Source of the DNA: Thiomicrorhabdus xiamenensis
GTDB lineage: Bacteria; Pseudomonadota; Gammaproteobacteria; Thiomicrospirales; Thiomicrospiraceae
Reading direction: 5' to 3'
Assembly (NCBI RefSeq): GCF_013282625.1
Contig: NZ_CP054020.1
Span: forward strand, 2,232,001-2,296,000
Length of the DNA stretch: 64,000 bases
A program made the translations under genes and the position numbers. Each line of letters starts with the position of its first letter. The first letter of the stretch is position 1. This document shows, in pieces, positions 1 through 10,124 of the stretch. The notes beneath the pieces were generated by a model that did not search any database, was not told the DNA's origin, and saw only the letters and a program-made list of their open reading frames with translations.

Positions 1-625
1 GCGCGGCACCGATTGCCGTACCGATCTTGGCCACGTCCATATCACCGCCAAGCAGTTCCATGGTCAGAATGACCCCCATAACCGCCGCGACGATCCCGAA
101 GCCGGGCAACCAATCAGCGACCTTCCCGGCCGCCTTCGGCACTTCCATCATCGACTGAGAAATCGAGTAGATCTGATTCTCCATATGCGCACCGAAACTC
201 TGCGTCGCAGGCGGATTCAGCATCAGGTAATTGAAATTATCAATAATGAATTTTTTCAGATCGGGATGCTTGAGCACTCGCGGATATTCGGCAAAGATCG
301 GACTGTCGTCGGGGTTCATAATATGTTTTTCAACGGCCAGCACCCCCGAGCTACGCGACAGGCGGGCAAGATCTTCCAACAAACCCAAAGTTTCGCGGTA
401 CAACTGCTTGGTAACTCTTTCCCCGGAAAAATAACGTCCCAGAAAAAACAGCGTCCGCGCCCAGACATAAACCGGAGTCGATGCAAGAAATGCACCCAGT
501 GAAATACCGAGAATAACCAACAGCTCGGACGGGTGCCATAAAGCTGACAAACTCCCGCCCATCAAGATAAAGCCGCCGAAAAAGCTCAAGGCGATAACTA
601 AAATTCCAAAAGGTTTTGCGAACAT
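1..625 (-). CDS. motA: Flagellar motor stator protein MotA (partial, C-terminus beyond left edge)
   Basis: Translating the complementary strand from the ATG at 623-625 gives about 208 residues with no stop before the window edge. It begins MFAKPFGILVIALSFFGG and contains two N-terminal membrane segments, a long charged cytoplasmic region, and the typical MotA stretch WLPGFGIVAAVMGVILTM followed by a glycine-rich loop. MotA forms the pentamer that carries ions through the flagellar stator with MotB and turns the rotor. The missing part should hold the fourth membrane segment and C-terminal tail; motB would be expected just beyond the edge. It is distinct from the second MotA-like gene at 16155-16979, so the genome has at least two stator-type systems. 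Confidence 0.9.
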   Translation of the reverse strand, partial: MFAKPFGILVIALSFFGGFILMGGSLSALWHPSELLVILGISLGAFLASTPVYVWARTLFFLGRYFSGERVTKQLYRETLGLLEDLARLSRSSGVLAVEKHIMNPDDSPIFAEYPRVLKHPDLKKFIIDNFNYLMLNPPATQSFGAHMENQIYSISQSMMEVPKAAGKVADWLPGFGIVAAVMGVILTMELLGGDMDVAKIGTAIGAA

Positions 626-895
626 AAAATAACCTTACTAGCCTGTCTGAGGCGCGCCATCAAGCACGTACTTCAAACCTGACTCGACAAATTCTGATTC
701 ATTTACGAAATCCAATGATTAAGCAAATCTAAAACAAACTCTTCAAAAGGGTTAGCTGCTGATTTAGCTTACCGAAATAGCCTAAGCAAATGTCATACCA
801 TTAGCTATTCACTCTATATCAAAGGGCTTCATCTTATTGTCTAGACGGCCGATTCCTCTTGTTCGCTATCAACTTCCCAGAAAATTAAAACTCTT
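626..895. other. Intergenic region between parC end and motA start
   Basis: About 270 bases separate the stop of parC from the start of motA on the same strand. I see no clear flagellar sigma-28 promoter, no strong hairpin and no supported ORF. The motA promoter should lie here. Confidence 0.5.
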
Positions 896-3124
896 TTACT
901 CGGCTGCCTCGATGGAATGGACCTTTTTCAAAGTTCTCGGCAAGACAATACCGCGTTTCGCCCGCGCGCCCAGCGCCTCCTGCAGCGCCGTCGGCCCGAA
1001 CTGTTTCTCATATTTTTCAGTCTTGAGATTCAGCTTCTCCCCGTCATTGAACGCGAATACCGCATTCACTTTCTCGCCTTTCGGCAATTGAATCAGCTTG
1101 TTGCCTTTTCCTTTTGCCAATTCAGGTAATTCCTCCAGCGAGAACACCAGCATCCGCGGCTCAGAAGTGACAACGGCAATAAAGGCTTTATCTTTCACAG
1201 CCGCAGGTGTCAAAACATCCGCACCCTTCGGCAGGGTAATCACACCCTTACCGGATTTATTTTTCGAATACAGGTTTTCAAACTCGGTAATGAAACCATA
1301 ACCAGCGCTGCTGGCCAGAATAAATTTGTCTTTCGGATTCGCCAACAGAACCTGAGTAAACTGACTGTCAGCAGGCGGATTTAAACGGCCGGTCAACGGC
1401 TCCCCGTGTGATCGCGCCGAAGGCAGGCTGTGCGCGGCCAAAGAATAACTGCGCCCGGTAGAATCCAGAAAAACCGCCATCTGACGACTCTGCCCGGCAG
1501 CCTGCCCTCTAAAGGCATCTCCGGATTTATACCCTAAGCTTTCACCGTCAATATCATGCCCTTTGGCTGCTCGAACCCAGCCATTTTCCGACAGTACAAC
1601 CGTAACCGCTTCGGACGGCAACAGATCCTGCTCGCTCATTGCCTGAGCGCCTTTGGCTTCGACGACCGGAGAATTTCGTTCATCGCCGTACTCCTCGGCA
1701 TCCGCAAGCAATTCTTTTTTCACCAGCGTCTTCAAGCGTGCAGCCGAATTGAGAATTTTCTCCAGCTTGTCGCGCTCAGCAGCCAGCTCTTCCTGTTCGG
1801 CTTTGATTTTCATCTCTTCCAGACGAGCCAAGTGGCGCAGTTTCAATTCCAAAACCGCTTCAGCCTGAATATCGGTCAAACCGAAACGTTCCATCAAGAC
1901 CGGCTTCGGCTTTTCCTCTTCACGGATAATCTGGATCACTTCATCGATATTCAAAAAGGCGATCAGCATCCCTTCAAGAATATGCAGACGTGCCAAAACC
2001 TTATCCAGACGGTATTGCAAGCGACGGCGAACGGTCTCTTTGCGATACACCAGCCACTCATTCAATATCAATGCAAGATTCTTAACCTGCGGCCGACCGT
2101 CAAGACCGATCACATTGAAGTTTCCGCGGTAGCTTTTTTCCAGGTCGGTAGTCGCAAACAGATGCAGCATCGCCGCCTCGACATCCACGCGTTTGGAGCG
2201 CATTTCCACCACCAGACGCACCGGATTCTCGTGATCGGATTCATCGCGCAGATCGACCACCATCGGCAATTTTTTGGCGCGCATCTGACTGGCAATCTGC
2301 TCCAGCACCTTGGCACCGGAAACCTGATACGGCAAAGCCTCAATAACCACATTGACACCGTCTTCCACCGAGTAGACCGCACGTTGCTTAATGGAACCGT
2401 TACCGGTTTCATACAACTTCGCCAGTTCTTCTTCGGTACTGATAATCTGCGCTTTATTCGGGTAGTCCGGAGCCGGAAGAAACTCCATCAATTCACGCGA
2501 AGTGGTTTTCGGGTTATCCAGCAGATGAACGCATGCGTTGGCGATTTCACGCAAGTTGTGCGGCGGGATGTCGGTCGCCATACCGACAGCAATCCCCGAG
2601 GTTCCGTTCAGCAGAACATGCGGCACACGAGCTGGGAGTACTTGCGGCTCATCCATGGTACCGTCGAAATTCGGCGTCCAGTCAACCGTACCCTGGCCAA
2701 TCTCTTGCAACAGGAGCTGACTGAATTTCGATAGACGCGCCTCGGTATAACGCATAGCGGCAAAAGATTTCGGGTCATCAAGCGACCCCCAGTTTCCCTG
2801 ACCATCGACCAGAGGGTAACGATAGGAGAAGTTCTGTGCCATCAGAACCATCGCTTCGTAGCAGGCCGAGTCGCCGTGCGGGTGGAACTTACCAAGCACG
2901 TCACCGACGGTTCTGGCTGATTTCTTGAATTTTGCTGTCGCTTTCAAGCCGAGCTCTGACATTGCATACAAAATGCGACGCTGAACCGGTTTCAGGCCAT
3001 CACCAATATGCGGTAAAGCGCGATCGAGAATGACATACATTGCATAATCCAGATAGGCCTGTTCGGCAAATTCCGCAACGCTGCGCTGTTCGATTCCATC
3101 GTAATTCATTGTGGTCTGATCCAC
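896..3124 (-). CDS. parC: DNA topoisomerase IV subunit A
   Basis: 742 residues, close to the usual ParC length. Subunit A makes and reseals the double-strand break when topoisomerase IV unlinks daughter chromosomes. The catalytic tyrosine is Tyr126 in [10 protein letters not shown], and the quinolone-resistance region reads [10 protein letters not shown] with Ser86 and Glu90, the wild-type sensitive residues (Ser80 and Glu84 in E. coli ParC). The C-terminal third is the DNA-wrapping beta-pinwheel. The start is a GTG at 3122-3124 with AAGGAG seven bases upstream; an ATG five codons later has no comparable site. It lies 43 bases after the metal-binding protein gene, probably in one transcript. 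The partner parE is 9 kb away on the same strand. Confidence 0.97.
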   Translation of the reverse strand: MDQTTMNYDGIEQRSVAEFAEQAYLDYAMYVILDRALPHIGDGLKPVQRRILYAMSELGLKATAKFKKSARTVGDVLGKFHPHGDSACYEAMVLMAQNFSYRYPLVDGQGNWGSLDDPKSFAAMRYTEARLSKFSQLLLQEIGQGTVDWTPNFDGTMDEPQVLPARVPHVLLNGTSGIAVGMATDIPPHNLREIANACVHLLDNPKTTSRELMEFLPAPDYPNKAQIISTEEELAKLYETGNGSIKQRAVYSVEDGVNVVIEALPYQVSGAKVLEQIASQMRAKKLPMVVDLRDESDHENPVRLVVEMRSKRVDVEAAMLHLFATTDLEKSYRGNFNVIGLDGRPQVKNLALILNEWLVYRKETVRRRLQYRLDKVLARLHILEGMLIAFLNIDEVIQIIREEEKPKPVLMERFGLTDIQAEAVLELKLRHLARLEEMKIKAEQEELAAERDKLEKILNSAARLKTLVKKELLADAEEYGDERNSPVVEAKGAQAMSEQDLLPSEAVTVVLSENGWVRAAKGHDIDGESLGYKSGDAFRGQAAGQSRQMAVFLDSTGRSYSLAAHSLPSARSHGEPLTGRLNPPADSQFTQVLLANPKDKFILASSAGYGFITEFENLYSKNKSGKGVITLPKGADVLTPAAVKDKAFIAVVTSEPRMLVFSLEELPELAKGKGNKLIQLPKGEKVNAVFAFNDGEKLNLKTEKYEKQFGPTALQEALGARAKRGIVLPRTLKKVHSIEAAE

Positions 3125-3167
3125 CCGCTAACTCCTTGGATTCAAAAAAGTTAATTTCCGCTAAAAA

Positions 3168-3455
3168 CTATTTCTGCGCCATTTTACCAACTGCGCAGGA
3201 AACAAACGACTTTGCCTTTGCACCCAATGCTTTGGTCCCCTCGACAGTACCGCTTTCCGGATACCCCATACTCAACAGCGCCTCCCTGGCCTGCTGTAGA
3301 ACAGTATCATTCTCCTCAGCCGTTTCAAGGGTTACAATCCCTTCTTCAATCGCCACTTCAACCGACAAAACGCCCTCTATCGCCTGAAGCTTGTTACTGA
3401 TTGAAGCGGCACAGCCACCGCACTTTATATTCTCGACATCCAACTGATAACGCAT
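3168..3455 (-). CDS. Heavy-metal-associated (HMA) domain protein, CopZ-like
   Basis: 95 residues. The N-terminal ~65 residues form one HMA ferredoxin-like domain with the metal-binding loop IKCGGCAASI (CxxC near residues 12-15), as in copper chaperones and the N-termini of Cu/Zn/Cd ATPases. A short tail with one more cysteine (SFVSCAVGK) follows and is not part of the usual chaperone. No copper ATPase or regulator lies next to it; it precedes parC. Probably a soluble cytosolic metal carrier; the metal cannot be told from sequence alone. Confidence 0.85.
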   Translation of the reverse strand: MRYQLDVENIKCGGCAASISNKLQAIEGVLSVEVAIEEGIVTLETAEENDTVLQQAREALLSMGYPESGTVEGTKALGAKAKSFVSCAVGKMAQK

Positions 3456-3623
3456 CCAATTTCTCCCATTAAACTCTAAGGGATTCCTAGCTTAGCACAG
3501 ACTCTCTAAAGAACACGCTCTCATAAAACAAATCCCCCCTGTCAATCGATAGCGACTCCGTTAAAATAGCCCTTAAAGTTACTCAACTTTTATGTACACC
3601 ACCCACAAATCAAGCGAAGCGCC

Positions 3624-5069
3624 GTGAACCGTTTTACCAACCACTATCTTGAACTGCCAAGCCATTTCTATCGCCCCATCGATCCGGAACCGCTTATCGA
3701 TGCGCGACTGGTGCATTACAACCAAACATTGGCGGAGCAGCTGGGAATCCGTCTGGAAAACAGTCAAGTCCTGCAGCTCACCGCCGGGCAAGCAATGGCA
3801 CCCGGGCTGGAACCGCTTGCGCAGAAATACACCGGGCATCAGTTCGGCTATTACAATCCGGATCTGGGAGACGGTCGAGGGCTGCTGCTGGGTCAGGCGA
3901 TCGACTCCGAAAACCGTTCTTGGGATCTGCATCTGAAAGGCGCCGGAATCACTCCTTATTCGCGCCGTGGCGACGGTCGGGCCGTATTACGTTCTGCCGT
4001 CCGCGAATATCTGATCGGAGAAGCGCTGCACCATCTGAATATTCCGACAACCCGCTGCCTGAGTCTCTGCCACAGTCCGGAGCCGGTGCGTCGCGAAAAA
4101 ATCGAAGATCGGGCTAGCTACATCCGGGTTGCCAAAACCCATGTTCGTTTCGGACACTTCGAATGGCTGGCACAAAGAGGCGACCGCAGTGATTTTGAAC
4201 AAATGGCTAACTATGTCGTTGAAGTCGTGTATCCGGAACTTATTGACGAGCCTCCCGCTAAACGCTATGCCGAACTTTTCCGCACCATCTGCATCCGAAC
4301 GGCTCAACTGATTGCCAAATGGCAGGCCGCCGGATTCTGCCACGGCGTCATGAACAGCGACAATATGTCAGTCGCCGGAGAGACATTCGACTTCGGACCT
4401 TACGCCTTTCTGGACGACTTCAAAATTCATCACATCTGCAACCACTCGGATACCGAAGGCCGTTATGCTTACAGCCAACAACCCAACATCGGCTTGTGGA
4501 ACTGTCAGGTACTCGGCCAGGCTTTCAGCATGCTGCTTAGCAGCGAACAGATCGAACAGGGCTTGGATGCTTATGTCATTCACTACAATCAGGCTTATCT
4601 ACATGCTATGGGAAGCAAATTCGGTCTGCCGAATCTGGCGGAAGGAGACAAATACTTTATCGCCGACAGCCTGATTTTAATGGACCAAAGCGACATCGAC
4701 TTCCACCACTTCTTCCATCATCTAGGAAAACTGGAGAGCGAGCAGGAACATCAATGGCTTGATTTCGTCGGCGACAGCAAAGCTTGGCGAGAGTGGCGAC
4801 AAACCTATTTAAGCCGAACCGACCAGATAGACAGAGAGCAAAGACGGCAGAAAATTGCCGAACAGACGGCATCTTTTGTTTTACGCAATCATATCGCCCA
4901 GGAAATTATCGAATCCTGCGAAAAAGGCGATTACGATCTTCTGTCTTCTGCGATGGCATGGCTGCAAACCCCCTTCGCCCCTCCTGCCGATCTGCTCGAG
5001 AACTATGCGCATTTTCTGCAGGCTCCGAGAAAAGAGCAGAAAGGGATCGCCTTAAGCTGTTCATCCTAA
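3624..5069 (+). CDS. selO: Protein adenylyltransferase SelO (YdiU family)
   Basis: 481 residues, matching the bacterial SelO family. SelO is a pseudokinase-fold enzyme that transfers AMP from ATP to Ser, Thr or Tyr of target proteins, many involved in redox balance. The family blocks are present: the Gly-rich LHLKGAGITPYSRRGDGRAV near residue 100, the following SAVREYLIGEALHHL helix, and the metal-binding CHGVMNSDNMS near residue 240 followed by DFGPYAFLDDF. The start is a GTG at 3624 with only a weak purine-rich site. There is no C-terminal selenocysteine motif, as usual in bacteria. It stands alone, with a hairpin at 5084-5100 after it. Confidence 0.95.
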   Translation: MNRFTNHYLELPSHFYRPIDPEPLIDARLVHYNQTLAEQLGIRLENSQVLQLTAGQAMAPGLEPLAQKYTGHQFGYYNPDLGDGRGLLLGQAIDSENRSWDLHLKGAGITPYSRRGDGRAVLRSAVREYLIGEALHHLNIPTTRCLSLCHSPEPVRREKIEDRASYIRVAKTHVRFGHFEWLAQRGDRSDFEQMANYVVEVVYPELIDEPPAKRYAELFRTICIRTAQLIAKWQAAGFCHGVMNSDNMSVAGETFDFGPYAFLDDFKIHHICNHSDTEGRYAYSQQPNIGLWNCQVLGQAFSMLLSSEQIEQGLDAYVIHYNQAYLHAMGSKFGLPNLAEGDKYFIADSLILMDQSDIDFHHFFHHLGKLESEQEHQWLDFVGDSKAWREWRQTYLSRTDQIDREQRRQKIAEQTASFVLRNHIAQEIIESCEKGDYDLLSSAMAWLQTPFAPPADLLENYAHFLQAPRKEQKGIALSCSS

Positions 5070-5082
5070 ACACAAAAAATGG

Positions 5083-5101
5083 CAAGCTTTTCGCTTGCTA
5101 T
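5083..5101. terminator. Hairpin after selO
   Basis: GCAAGC, loop TTTTC, GCTTGC. On the plus strand no T-run follows, so termination would be weak. On the minus strand a run of Ts follows, but no minus-strand gene ends here. Confidence 0.3.
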
Positions 5102-5146
5102 TGCTAATTAAACTGTACCTAAACTCGTATAAAACCGGACTGTCTT

Positions 5147-5500
5147 ATGTTGAAGAATGCCCACGGCTCCGAAAGGCGCTGTTCGCCACGCATCGCCATT
5201 AACCTCCCCGTCTCACTGGAGTGTAATGAGCACGTACTTGAATGCAAACTGATCGACATCTCAATGTGCGGCATCGGGCTTATCAGCAATGCAACGCTCC
5301 CCGTCTGCACTCCGGCAATAATTCGCTTAAAACTACCGAATGAAGACGGTTTTATCAATATGAAACTGCAAGCAAAGATTACTCGCTGCACTAAAATCCG
5401 CGAACAGTATTTAATCGGCTTGCAATTCGTCGATCTGAGCAGCTTTCATGAATACGAGCTCAGCGCTTTTTTTAGTTACCACAGCCGCTTTAGTGCATAA
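5147..5500 (+). CDS. PilZ domain protein
   Basis: 117 residues, essentially a single PilZ domain, the commonest c-di-GMP receptor fold. Both signature elements are visible: an arginine-rich start (ERRCSPR, residues about 9-15) giving the RxxxR element, and DISMCGIGL matching (D/N)xSxxG. It therefore probably binds c-di-GMP. A second PilZ-like gene follows 47 bases later, and then a chemoreceptor, suggesting a role in motility or surface behaviour; the output partner is unknown. Confidence 0.85.
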   Translation: MLKNAHGSERRCSPRIAINLPVSLECNEHVLECKLIDISMCGIGLISNATLPVCTPAIIRLKLPNEDGFINMKLQAKITRCTKIREQYLIGLQFVDLSSFHEYELSAFFSYHSRFSA

Positions 5501-5547
5501 TAAGGGCTTACCAGTAGAATCTGGGTCTGATAATTAAGGGATTGATT

Positions 5548-5901
5548 ATGGATTCAATCAGTGTCAAAACTGATCGTTCAGTTACCCTGATCGGAAAAAA
5601 CGGTCAGGCAAATGGTATTCTGGCCGATCTCTCGACTGAAAGCGCCGGCGTCCAATCGCCGCGAGGTGCGCGCGTCGGTACCGAACTGGAACTGGTGTTT
5701 GAAATCCCGACGTCTGAATACTTCCGAACATTGCGAATCCTGGGCAAAGTAACCCATCGTCACAATAACGCGGACGGCTCCTACCTTAAACTGCATTTTG
5801 ACCGCATCACACCAACCCAGCGGCAATATATTATGGAGTTTATCGAATACAAACAGCGCCTTGCCCTGCTCGGGAAAAAGAGTCACGTTCGCAGCTACTG
5901 A
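5548..5901 (+). CDS. PilZ-like protein, probably degenerate
   Basis: 117 residues from the ATG at 5548, chosen over an upstream TTG because TAAGGG lies seven bases before it. It keeps a weak (D/N)xSxxG-like element (ADLSTESAGV) and the PilZ strand pattern (LRILGKVTHRHNN.. LKLHFDRI, then an F-x-x-x-I helix), but the N-terminal RxxxR motif is missing, so c-di-GMP binding is doubtful. It follows a canonical PilZ gene on the same strand and may act as its partner or as a ligand-independent form. The family call rests on pattern and context. Confidence 0.65.
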   Translation: MDSISVKTDRSVTLIGKNGQANGILADLSTESAGVQSPRGARVGTELELVFEIPTSEYFRTLRILGKVTHRHNNADGSYLKLHFDRITPTQRQYIMEFIEYKQRLALLGKKSHVRSY

Positions 5902-6019
5902 CCGTCAGCATTTCCCCGCCTCACGATCACCTATCCAAAATCACCCCATAAAGCTGAAAACGAAATTGACGCCCCTCAAGCTTTACCCCAAAGATTCCTA
6001 ATGCAACTTTATCCATACA

Positions 6020-6030
6020 GTTTATAATGG
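6020..6030 (+). promoter_or_regulatory. Candidate -10 element upstream of the chemoreceptor
   Basis: A TATAAT hexamer sits about 40 bases before the ATG at 6069, with no convincing -35 element. No sigma-28-type flagellar promoter was seen. Confidence 0.3.
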
Positions 6031-6068
6031 ATTTTCAACTAAAAAAGTATTAACCAAGGTAACTCCCC

Positions 6069-8744
6069 ATGCGCGACAATGGACCTGTCACTCAAAAAGA
6101 GCACATTCTTCCGCCTGATACGAAAATCGTCTCCCATACCGATCTACAGGGCAATATCATTGCCGCCAACGAAGCCTTTATCGATGCCAGTGGTTACAAC
6201 TGGAAAGAACTGGTGGGACAGCCGCACAACATTCTGCGTCACCCGGACGTTCCGGCCGAAGTTTTCAAAGACTTCTGGCAAACCATTCAAGCCGGAAAAC
6301 CGTGGTCGCAGGTTGTTAAAAACCGTTGTAAAAACGGCGACCACTACTGGGTTTACGCCAATGCTACGCCGACATTTGAAAACGGCAAAATTACCGGTTA
6401 TATGTCATTAAGAGTGCCTGCCAGCGATGAAGAAAAACGTCAGGCAACACATGCATATAAAGAGATTGCCGCCGGCCGAATGCAGATTAAAAACGGGATC
6501 ATTCTCGACGCGGAACATCGTTTAAACCCGCTTCGCCATATCAATACCGCATCACAGGTCATTTTCTTTGCCGTCATGTTATTGCTGAGCGCATCGGTTT
6601 CATCCATGTTCCCATCCATTCATGACTGGCTCCCGACGTGGCTGTTTGAAGTCTTCGATTTGGCGATGGTCGCCGCAATCATTTTTGTCATGTTTAAACA
6701 TAATCAGAAACTGACACTAATAGAAAATCTTCTGACATCCATCTCCAGCGGCAAATTCGACAATAAGATCGATAGCTTCGGCAAAAACCATGTCCAGCAC
6801 ATCTTGGGGCGTATCCAGTCAATGCAGGTTAAACTCGGTTCGGATCTCGATCATGCCCGAGCAGCATTACTGAAGTCGACACGAATCGAACAGGCACTGA
6901 AGTCGGCCAACACCAACATCATGGTTGCCGACCGCTTCCGCAATATCATTTTCATCAACGACTCGCTGATGGAAATGCTCAAAGCCGCCGAAAAAGATCT
7001 GCAGAAAACCCTACCGAACTTTGATACCGAAAATCTGATGTATCAGAGCATCGATATTTTTCATGTCAATCCGCAGCATCAGCAGAGCATTCTGGACAAC
7101 CTTAGCGGAACCCATCATGCACGTTTCAACATCGGTGAGGTGGTTATTGATTTAACCGTTGACCCAATCTACGACAATGACGGCCAGCGAATCGGGACGA
7201 TTGCCGAATGGAAAAATATGACCGACCAGCTGGAAATCGAACGCGGCATTGAAAGCCTCATCAACGAAGCGGCACTCGGTGAACTTGGACATCGCATCGA
7301 TGTCTCCAAACTGAACGACTTTGAACGAGAGCTTTCCGGATCGGTGAATACACTGCTGGAGAAATTCTCGGGAACCCTGAACAATGTCACCCAGGTACTG
7401 GCAAGAATGAGTCAGGGCGATCTGACCGATCGCATGGATGGCGCTTTTGCAGGCCAGTTAAACTCGATCAAACTGGCGATCAACAATTCGATGAACAACC
7501 TTGAACTGACGCTCGGCAACGTCAAAAGCGGTGCCGAAGAGATCGGTACCATGTCGAAAGAGGTCGCCACCGCCAGCGAAGACCTTTCCGAGCGTACCCA
7601 GCAACAGGCCGCCTCTCTTGAGCAGACCGCCGCCAGCATGGAAGAGATCACTTCTACGACCAAGCACACGGCAGAAAATATGCAGGCCGCAAACGAAATT
7701 TCGCATGAAACCGCGCGCAACGCCCAAGAAGGCATCGCGGTCATGAAACAGACCATTGAAGCCATGCAAGGCATCAGCGATTTGAGTCAGAAAATCGGCG
7801 AAATAACTTCGGTGATCGATAGCATCGCTTTCCAGACTAACCTTCTGGCCCTCAATGCAGCGGTCGAAGCCGCTCGTGCCGGAGAGCACGGTCGAGGTTT
7901 CGCAGTGGTTGCCGGCGAAGTTCGCAGCCTGGCGCAGAAATCAGCAGAAGCCGCCAAGGATATTTCCAACCTGATTAACTCCGCCACAACACAGATTAAA
8001 GTCGGAACCGAACAGGTGGAAAACACCAATAACGTTTTTGCCGATATGGTCGAAAAAATCAACAATCTTGAGACCCTGATCTCGGAAGCATCGCAGACTT
8101 CTTTTGAACAGGCGAAAGGCATTGAACAGGTCAACCAGGCGATGGCGCATCTGGATCAGACAACGCAACAAAACGCGGCGCTGGTGGAACAGCTTTCGGC
8201 CACGGCAAACAATATGAGTGAGCAAGCCGAAAATCAGGCCACCTTTATTTCGCGCTTCCAGCTACACCAGCAAAGTGGTATCCGTTCGGCTTTAAGCGCC
8301 AAGTTTGCCGAAGCCAAAATGGCGCACAACACGTGGATTATCCGCATTGACAGTTACCTTGCCGGGATGCAAAGCGACATCAATAAAGAGCAGGCTCGCC
8401 TGGATAACGTCTGTGCACTGGGCCAATGGATTTATTCAGACGGACAGAACCTGCTACATATGCAGGAAATGCAGAAATTGCAGGAAACACACCGTGAATT
8501 CCATGCAATGGTAGGACGAATTATGGATGCAAAGGAGATTGGTGATGAAGCGACGGCACAACAACTCAAAGAACAACTGATGACGCTTTCGACCGAGATC
8601 ACTTCTCTTCTGGATGAACTCGACAAAAAAATTGCCGGCTCGGGCACAATCGCTCCCGTGCCTTCACAACCATCAACAACACCGAAACGTCTGGCTTCGG
8701 CGCAACCCGCACCGGAAAAAAGCGATGAGTGGAGCGAGTTCTGA
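6069..8744 (+). CDS. Aer-like methyl-accepting chemotaxis protein with two PAS domains and a CZB domain
   Basis: 891 residues. Domains in order: an Aer-type PAS domain (about 12-120, with [15 protein letters not shown] and NILRHPDVP); two closely spaced membrane helices (about 160-215) with no large periplasmic domain; a HAMP-like region; a second PAS-like domain (about 275-390); another HAMP-like stretch; the MCP signalling hairpin (about 480-740) with the tip [20 protein letters not shown]; and a C-terminal CZB domain with His in MAHNTW, Cys in CALGQW and paired His in ETHREFH. CZB domains bind zinc and in some bacteria respond to oxidants. The protein ends DEWSEF, a WxxF tail like the CheR/CheB docking pentapeptide. 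Likely an intracellular redox or energy sensor. Confidence 0.93.
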   Translation: MRDNGPVTQKEHILPPDTKIVSHTDLQGNIIAANEAFIDASGYNWKELVGQPHNILRHPDVPAEVFKDFWQTIQAGKPWSQVVKNRCKNGDHYWVYANATPTFENGKITGYMSLRVPASDEEKRQATHAYKEIAAGRMQIKNGIILDAEHRLNPLRHINTASQVIFFAVMLLLSASVSSMFPSIHDWLPTWLFEVFDLAMVAAIIFVMFKHNQKLTLIENLLTSISSGKFDNKIDSFGKNHVQHILGRIQSMQVKLGSDLDHARAALLKSTRIEQALKSANTNIMVADRFRNIIFINDSLMEMLKAAEKDLQKTLPNFDTENLMYQSIDIFHVNPQHQQSILDNLSGTHHARFNIGEVVIDLTVDPIYDNDGQRIGTIAEWKNMTDQLEIERGIESLINEAALGELGHRIDVSKLNDFERELSGSVNTLLEKFSGTLNNVTQVLARMSQGDLTDRMDGAFAGQLNSIKLAINNSMNNLELTLGNVKSGAEEIGTMSKEVATASEDLSERTQQQAASLEQTAASMEEITSTTKHTAENMQAANEISHETARNAQEGIAVMKQTIEAMQGISDLSQKIGEITSVIDSIAFQTNLLALNAAVEAARAGEHGRGFAVVAGEVRSLAQKSAEAAKDISNLINSATTQIKVGTEQVENTNNVFADMVEKINNLETLISEASQTSFEQAKGIEQVNQAMAHLDQTTQQNAALVEQLSATANNMSEQAENQATFISRFQLHQQSGIRSALSAKFAEAKMAHNTWIIRIDSYLAGMQSDINKEQARLDNVCALGQWIYSDGQNLLHMQEMQKLQETHREFHAMVGRIMDAKEIGDEATAQQLKEQLMTLSTEITSLLDELDKKIAGSGTIAPVPSQPSTTPKRLASAQPAPEKSDEWSEF

Positions 8745-8753
8745 CACCGGACA

Positions 8754-8784
8754 TAAAAAAAGCACCTAAAGGTGCTTTTTTATT
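8754..8784 (+). terminator. Intrinsic terminator after the chemoreceptor gene
   Basis: AAAGCACC, loop TAAA, GGTGCTTT followed by a T-rich run. A-rich sequence on the other side means it may also serve the convergent gene ending at 8807. Confidence 0.85.
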
Positions 8785-8806
8785 ATCCAAATCATCCGTT
8801 TCAGAA

Positions 8807-9391
8807 TTAACGGCAGACTCTTTGATAAGGCTGCAAAACTGCTTTCAGTCCTTGCAAAGAAAAGCGATAGCTTTTTTTACCGGTATGGCGATGCTCGACC
8901 GTCAACTGAACCGTTTTCCCCTGCTCCAACTCATCCAGCAAACGATGATAAGCCTGCTTCATCAGATCCATCCGTTTCTGCACCTTTGTCGAATCAACCT
9001 CGAAACGCAATCTATTAACAAAACGGTCTGCGGTTAAATCGGCTTTAAGAATGGCCTGAAGAGGAACATCACCCGGCCTACCATCGATTTGATAAGACGC
9101 CTTCATCAATCGCGGAAACTCACTGATGATCTCATCTTCGAAAAGCAAAACCTGCATGGACGGAAAAGGCGACATTGCCGAGCAAGTCACCCCAAAGAAC
9201 ACTTCCTGATCGGATTGTTTGGTAAACGCCTCCAAATCCAGAACATCGCCCTGAATATCCGGATAAAGCGTTAAATGGTAATCGCCGAGTTGCTTACTGA
9301 CACCCTCCTGCGCAGCAGCATCGAAAATCACAACCAGTCCCAGAAACAAGCTGGAGATTATTTTTAAGATGGCGTATCGACTCACTTTCAT
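8807..9391 (-). CDS. Conserved secreted protein of unknown function
   Basis: 194 residues from the ATG at 9389-9391, preferred over an upstream start because GAGGTG precedes it and because it opens directly into a signal peptide (MKVSRYAILKIISSLFLGLVVIFDAAAQE). The mature part has no recognised motif; it holds one cysteine in the middle (FFGVTCSAMS) and one at the end, which could pair in the periplasm. I do not recognise the family. Neighbours (chemoreceptor, Sel1 protein) give no function. Confidence 0.7.
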   Translation of the reverse strand: MKVSRYAILKIISSLFLGLVVIFDAAAQEGVSKQLGDYHLTLYPDIQGDVLDLEAFTKQSDQEVFFGVTCSAMSPFPSMQVLLFEDEIISEFPRLMKASYQIDGRPGDVPLQAILKADLTADRFVNRLRFEVDSTKVQKRMDLMKQAYHRLLDELEQGKTVQLTVEHRHTGKKSYRFSLQGLKAVLQPYQRVCR

Positions 9392-9484
9392 AATTTTATG
9401 CACCTCTTTTTGGCGGTGCATCATAACTGAAAAAACGCCGTAAAACACAATTAACAACCATGCGGAGAGACCTTTCAAGATCAA

Positions 9485-9525
9485 TAAAAAAACCGGCATA
9501 GCCGCAAAAGACTATACCGGTTTTC
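9485..9525 (-). terminator. Intrinsic terminator after the Sel1-repeat gene
   Basis: On the minus strand an AAAACCGG..CTAT / ATAG..CCGGTTTT stem with a ten-base loop is followed by a run of Ts. It lies just downstream of the Sel1 gene stop at 9583. Confidence 0.75.
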
Positions 9526-9582
9526 TTTAAGTATGCGCTATTTAGAGCAAAAGCGCCTAAATCAGGAAACCGCGATTATGCT

Positions 9583-10104
9583 CTATTTCTTTTCAACCAG
9601 TCGTGCGAAACTGTCACAGCCCTTCTGGTTCTGATTACCGCAGGACAGGCCATACCATTTCTTCGCTTCATGTCTGTCTTTGCGAGCGCCCTTACCGTTT
9701 TCGATCAACAGTCCCAACTTGTATTGCGCATCCGGATTTCCCTGCAATGCCGATTTTTTAAGCCAGTTAATCGCCGTAAAAAAGTCCTGCTGGACGCCTT
9801 CGCCTTCAAGATACATCAACCCTACATACAATTGAGCGCGCGGATATCCCTGATCAGCCGCTTTCTGAAACCAGTTCAAAGCCTTTTTCTGATCGACTTC
9901 AAGGCCGCGGTTTTCAAGATACATCGTTCCCAGCGCAACCTGAGAATAGACATCCCCCTGATTTGCCGAAGCCGTAAACTGAGTCGCGGCTTGCTGGTAA
10001 TTACCAGCCATATAGGCATCAAATCCTTTATCAAAATCGGCATAAACCAATGAAGACACCAGCATTGAACAAAATAGCCAGAAAAATTTCAAAGGAGCTT
10101 TCAT
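9583..10104 (-). CDS. Sel1-like repeat protein, secreted
   Basis: 173 residues from the ATG at 10102-10104, which has AGGGTGAG upstream; an in-frame GTG three codons earlier is less likely. A signal peptide (about 1-22, ending VYA) is followed by about four Sel1/TPR-type helical repeats with the usual A-x-x-x-LG-x-MY pattern (QVALGTMYLENRG, QLYVGLMYLEGEG, QYKLGLLIENGKG). Such proteins are periplasmic adaptors. Two late cysteines (SCGNQNQKGC) could form a disulfide. A second, lipidated Sel1 protein lies at 54772-55641. Confidence 0.85.
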   Translation of the reverse strand: MKAPLKFFWLFCSMLVSSLVYADFDKGFDAYMAGNYQQAATQFTASANQGDVYSQVALGTMYLENRGLEVDQKKALNWFQKAADQGYPRAQLYVGLMYLEGEGVQQDFFTAINWLKKSALQGNPDAQYKLGLLIENGKGARKDRHEAKKWYGLSCGNQNQKGCDSFARLVEKK

Positions 10105-10124
10105 ATTTCTCACCCTATGCGTTT

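Noticed and set aside
1556-2734. 392-codon open frame on the plus strand
   Set aside because: It lies wholly antisense to parC and its translation is a codon-bias shadow without a recognisable domain.
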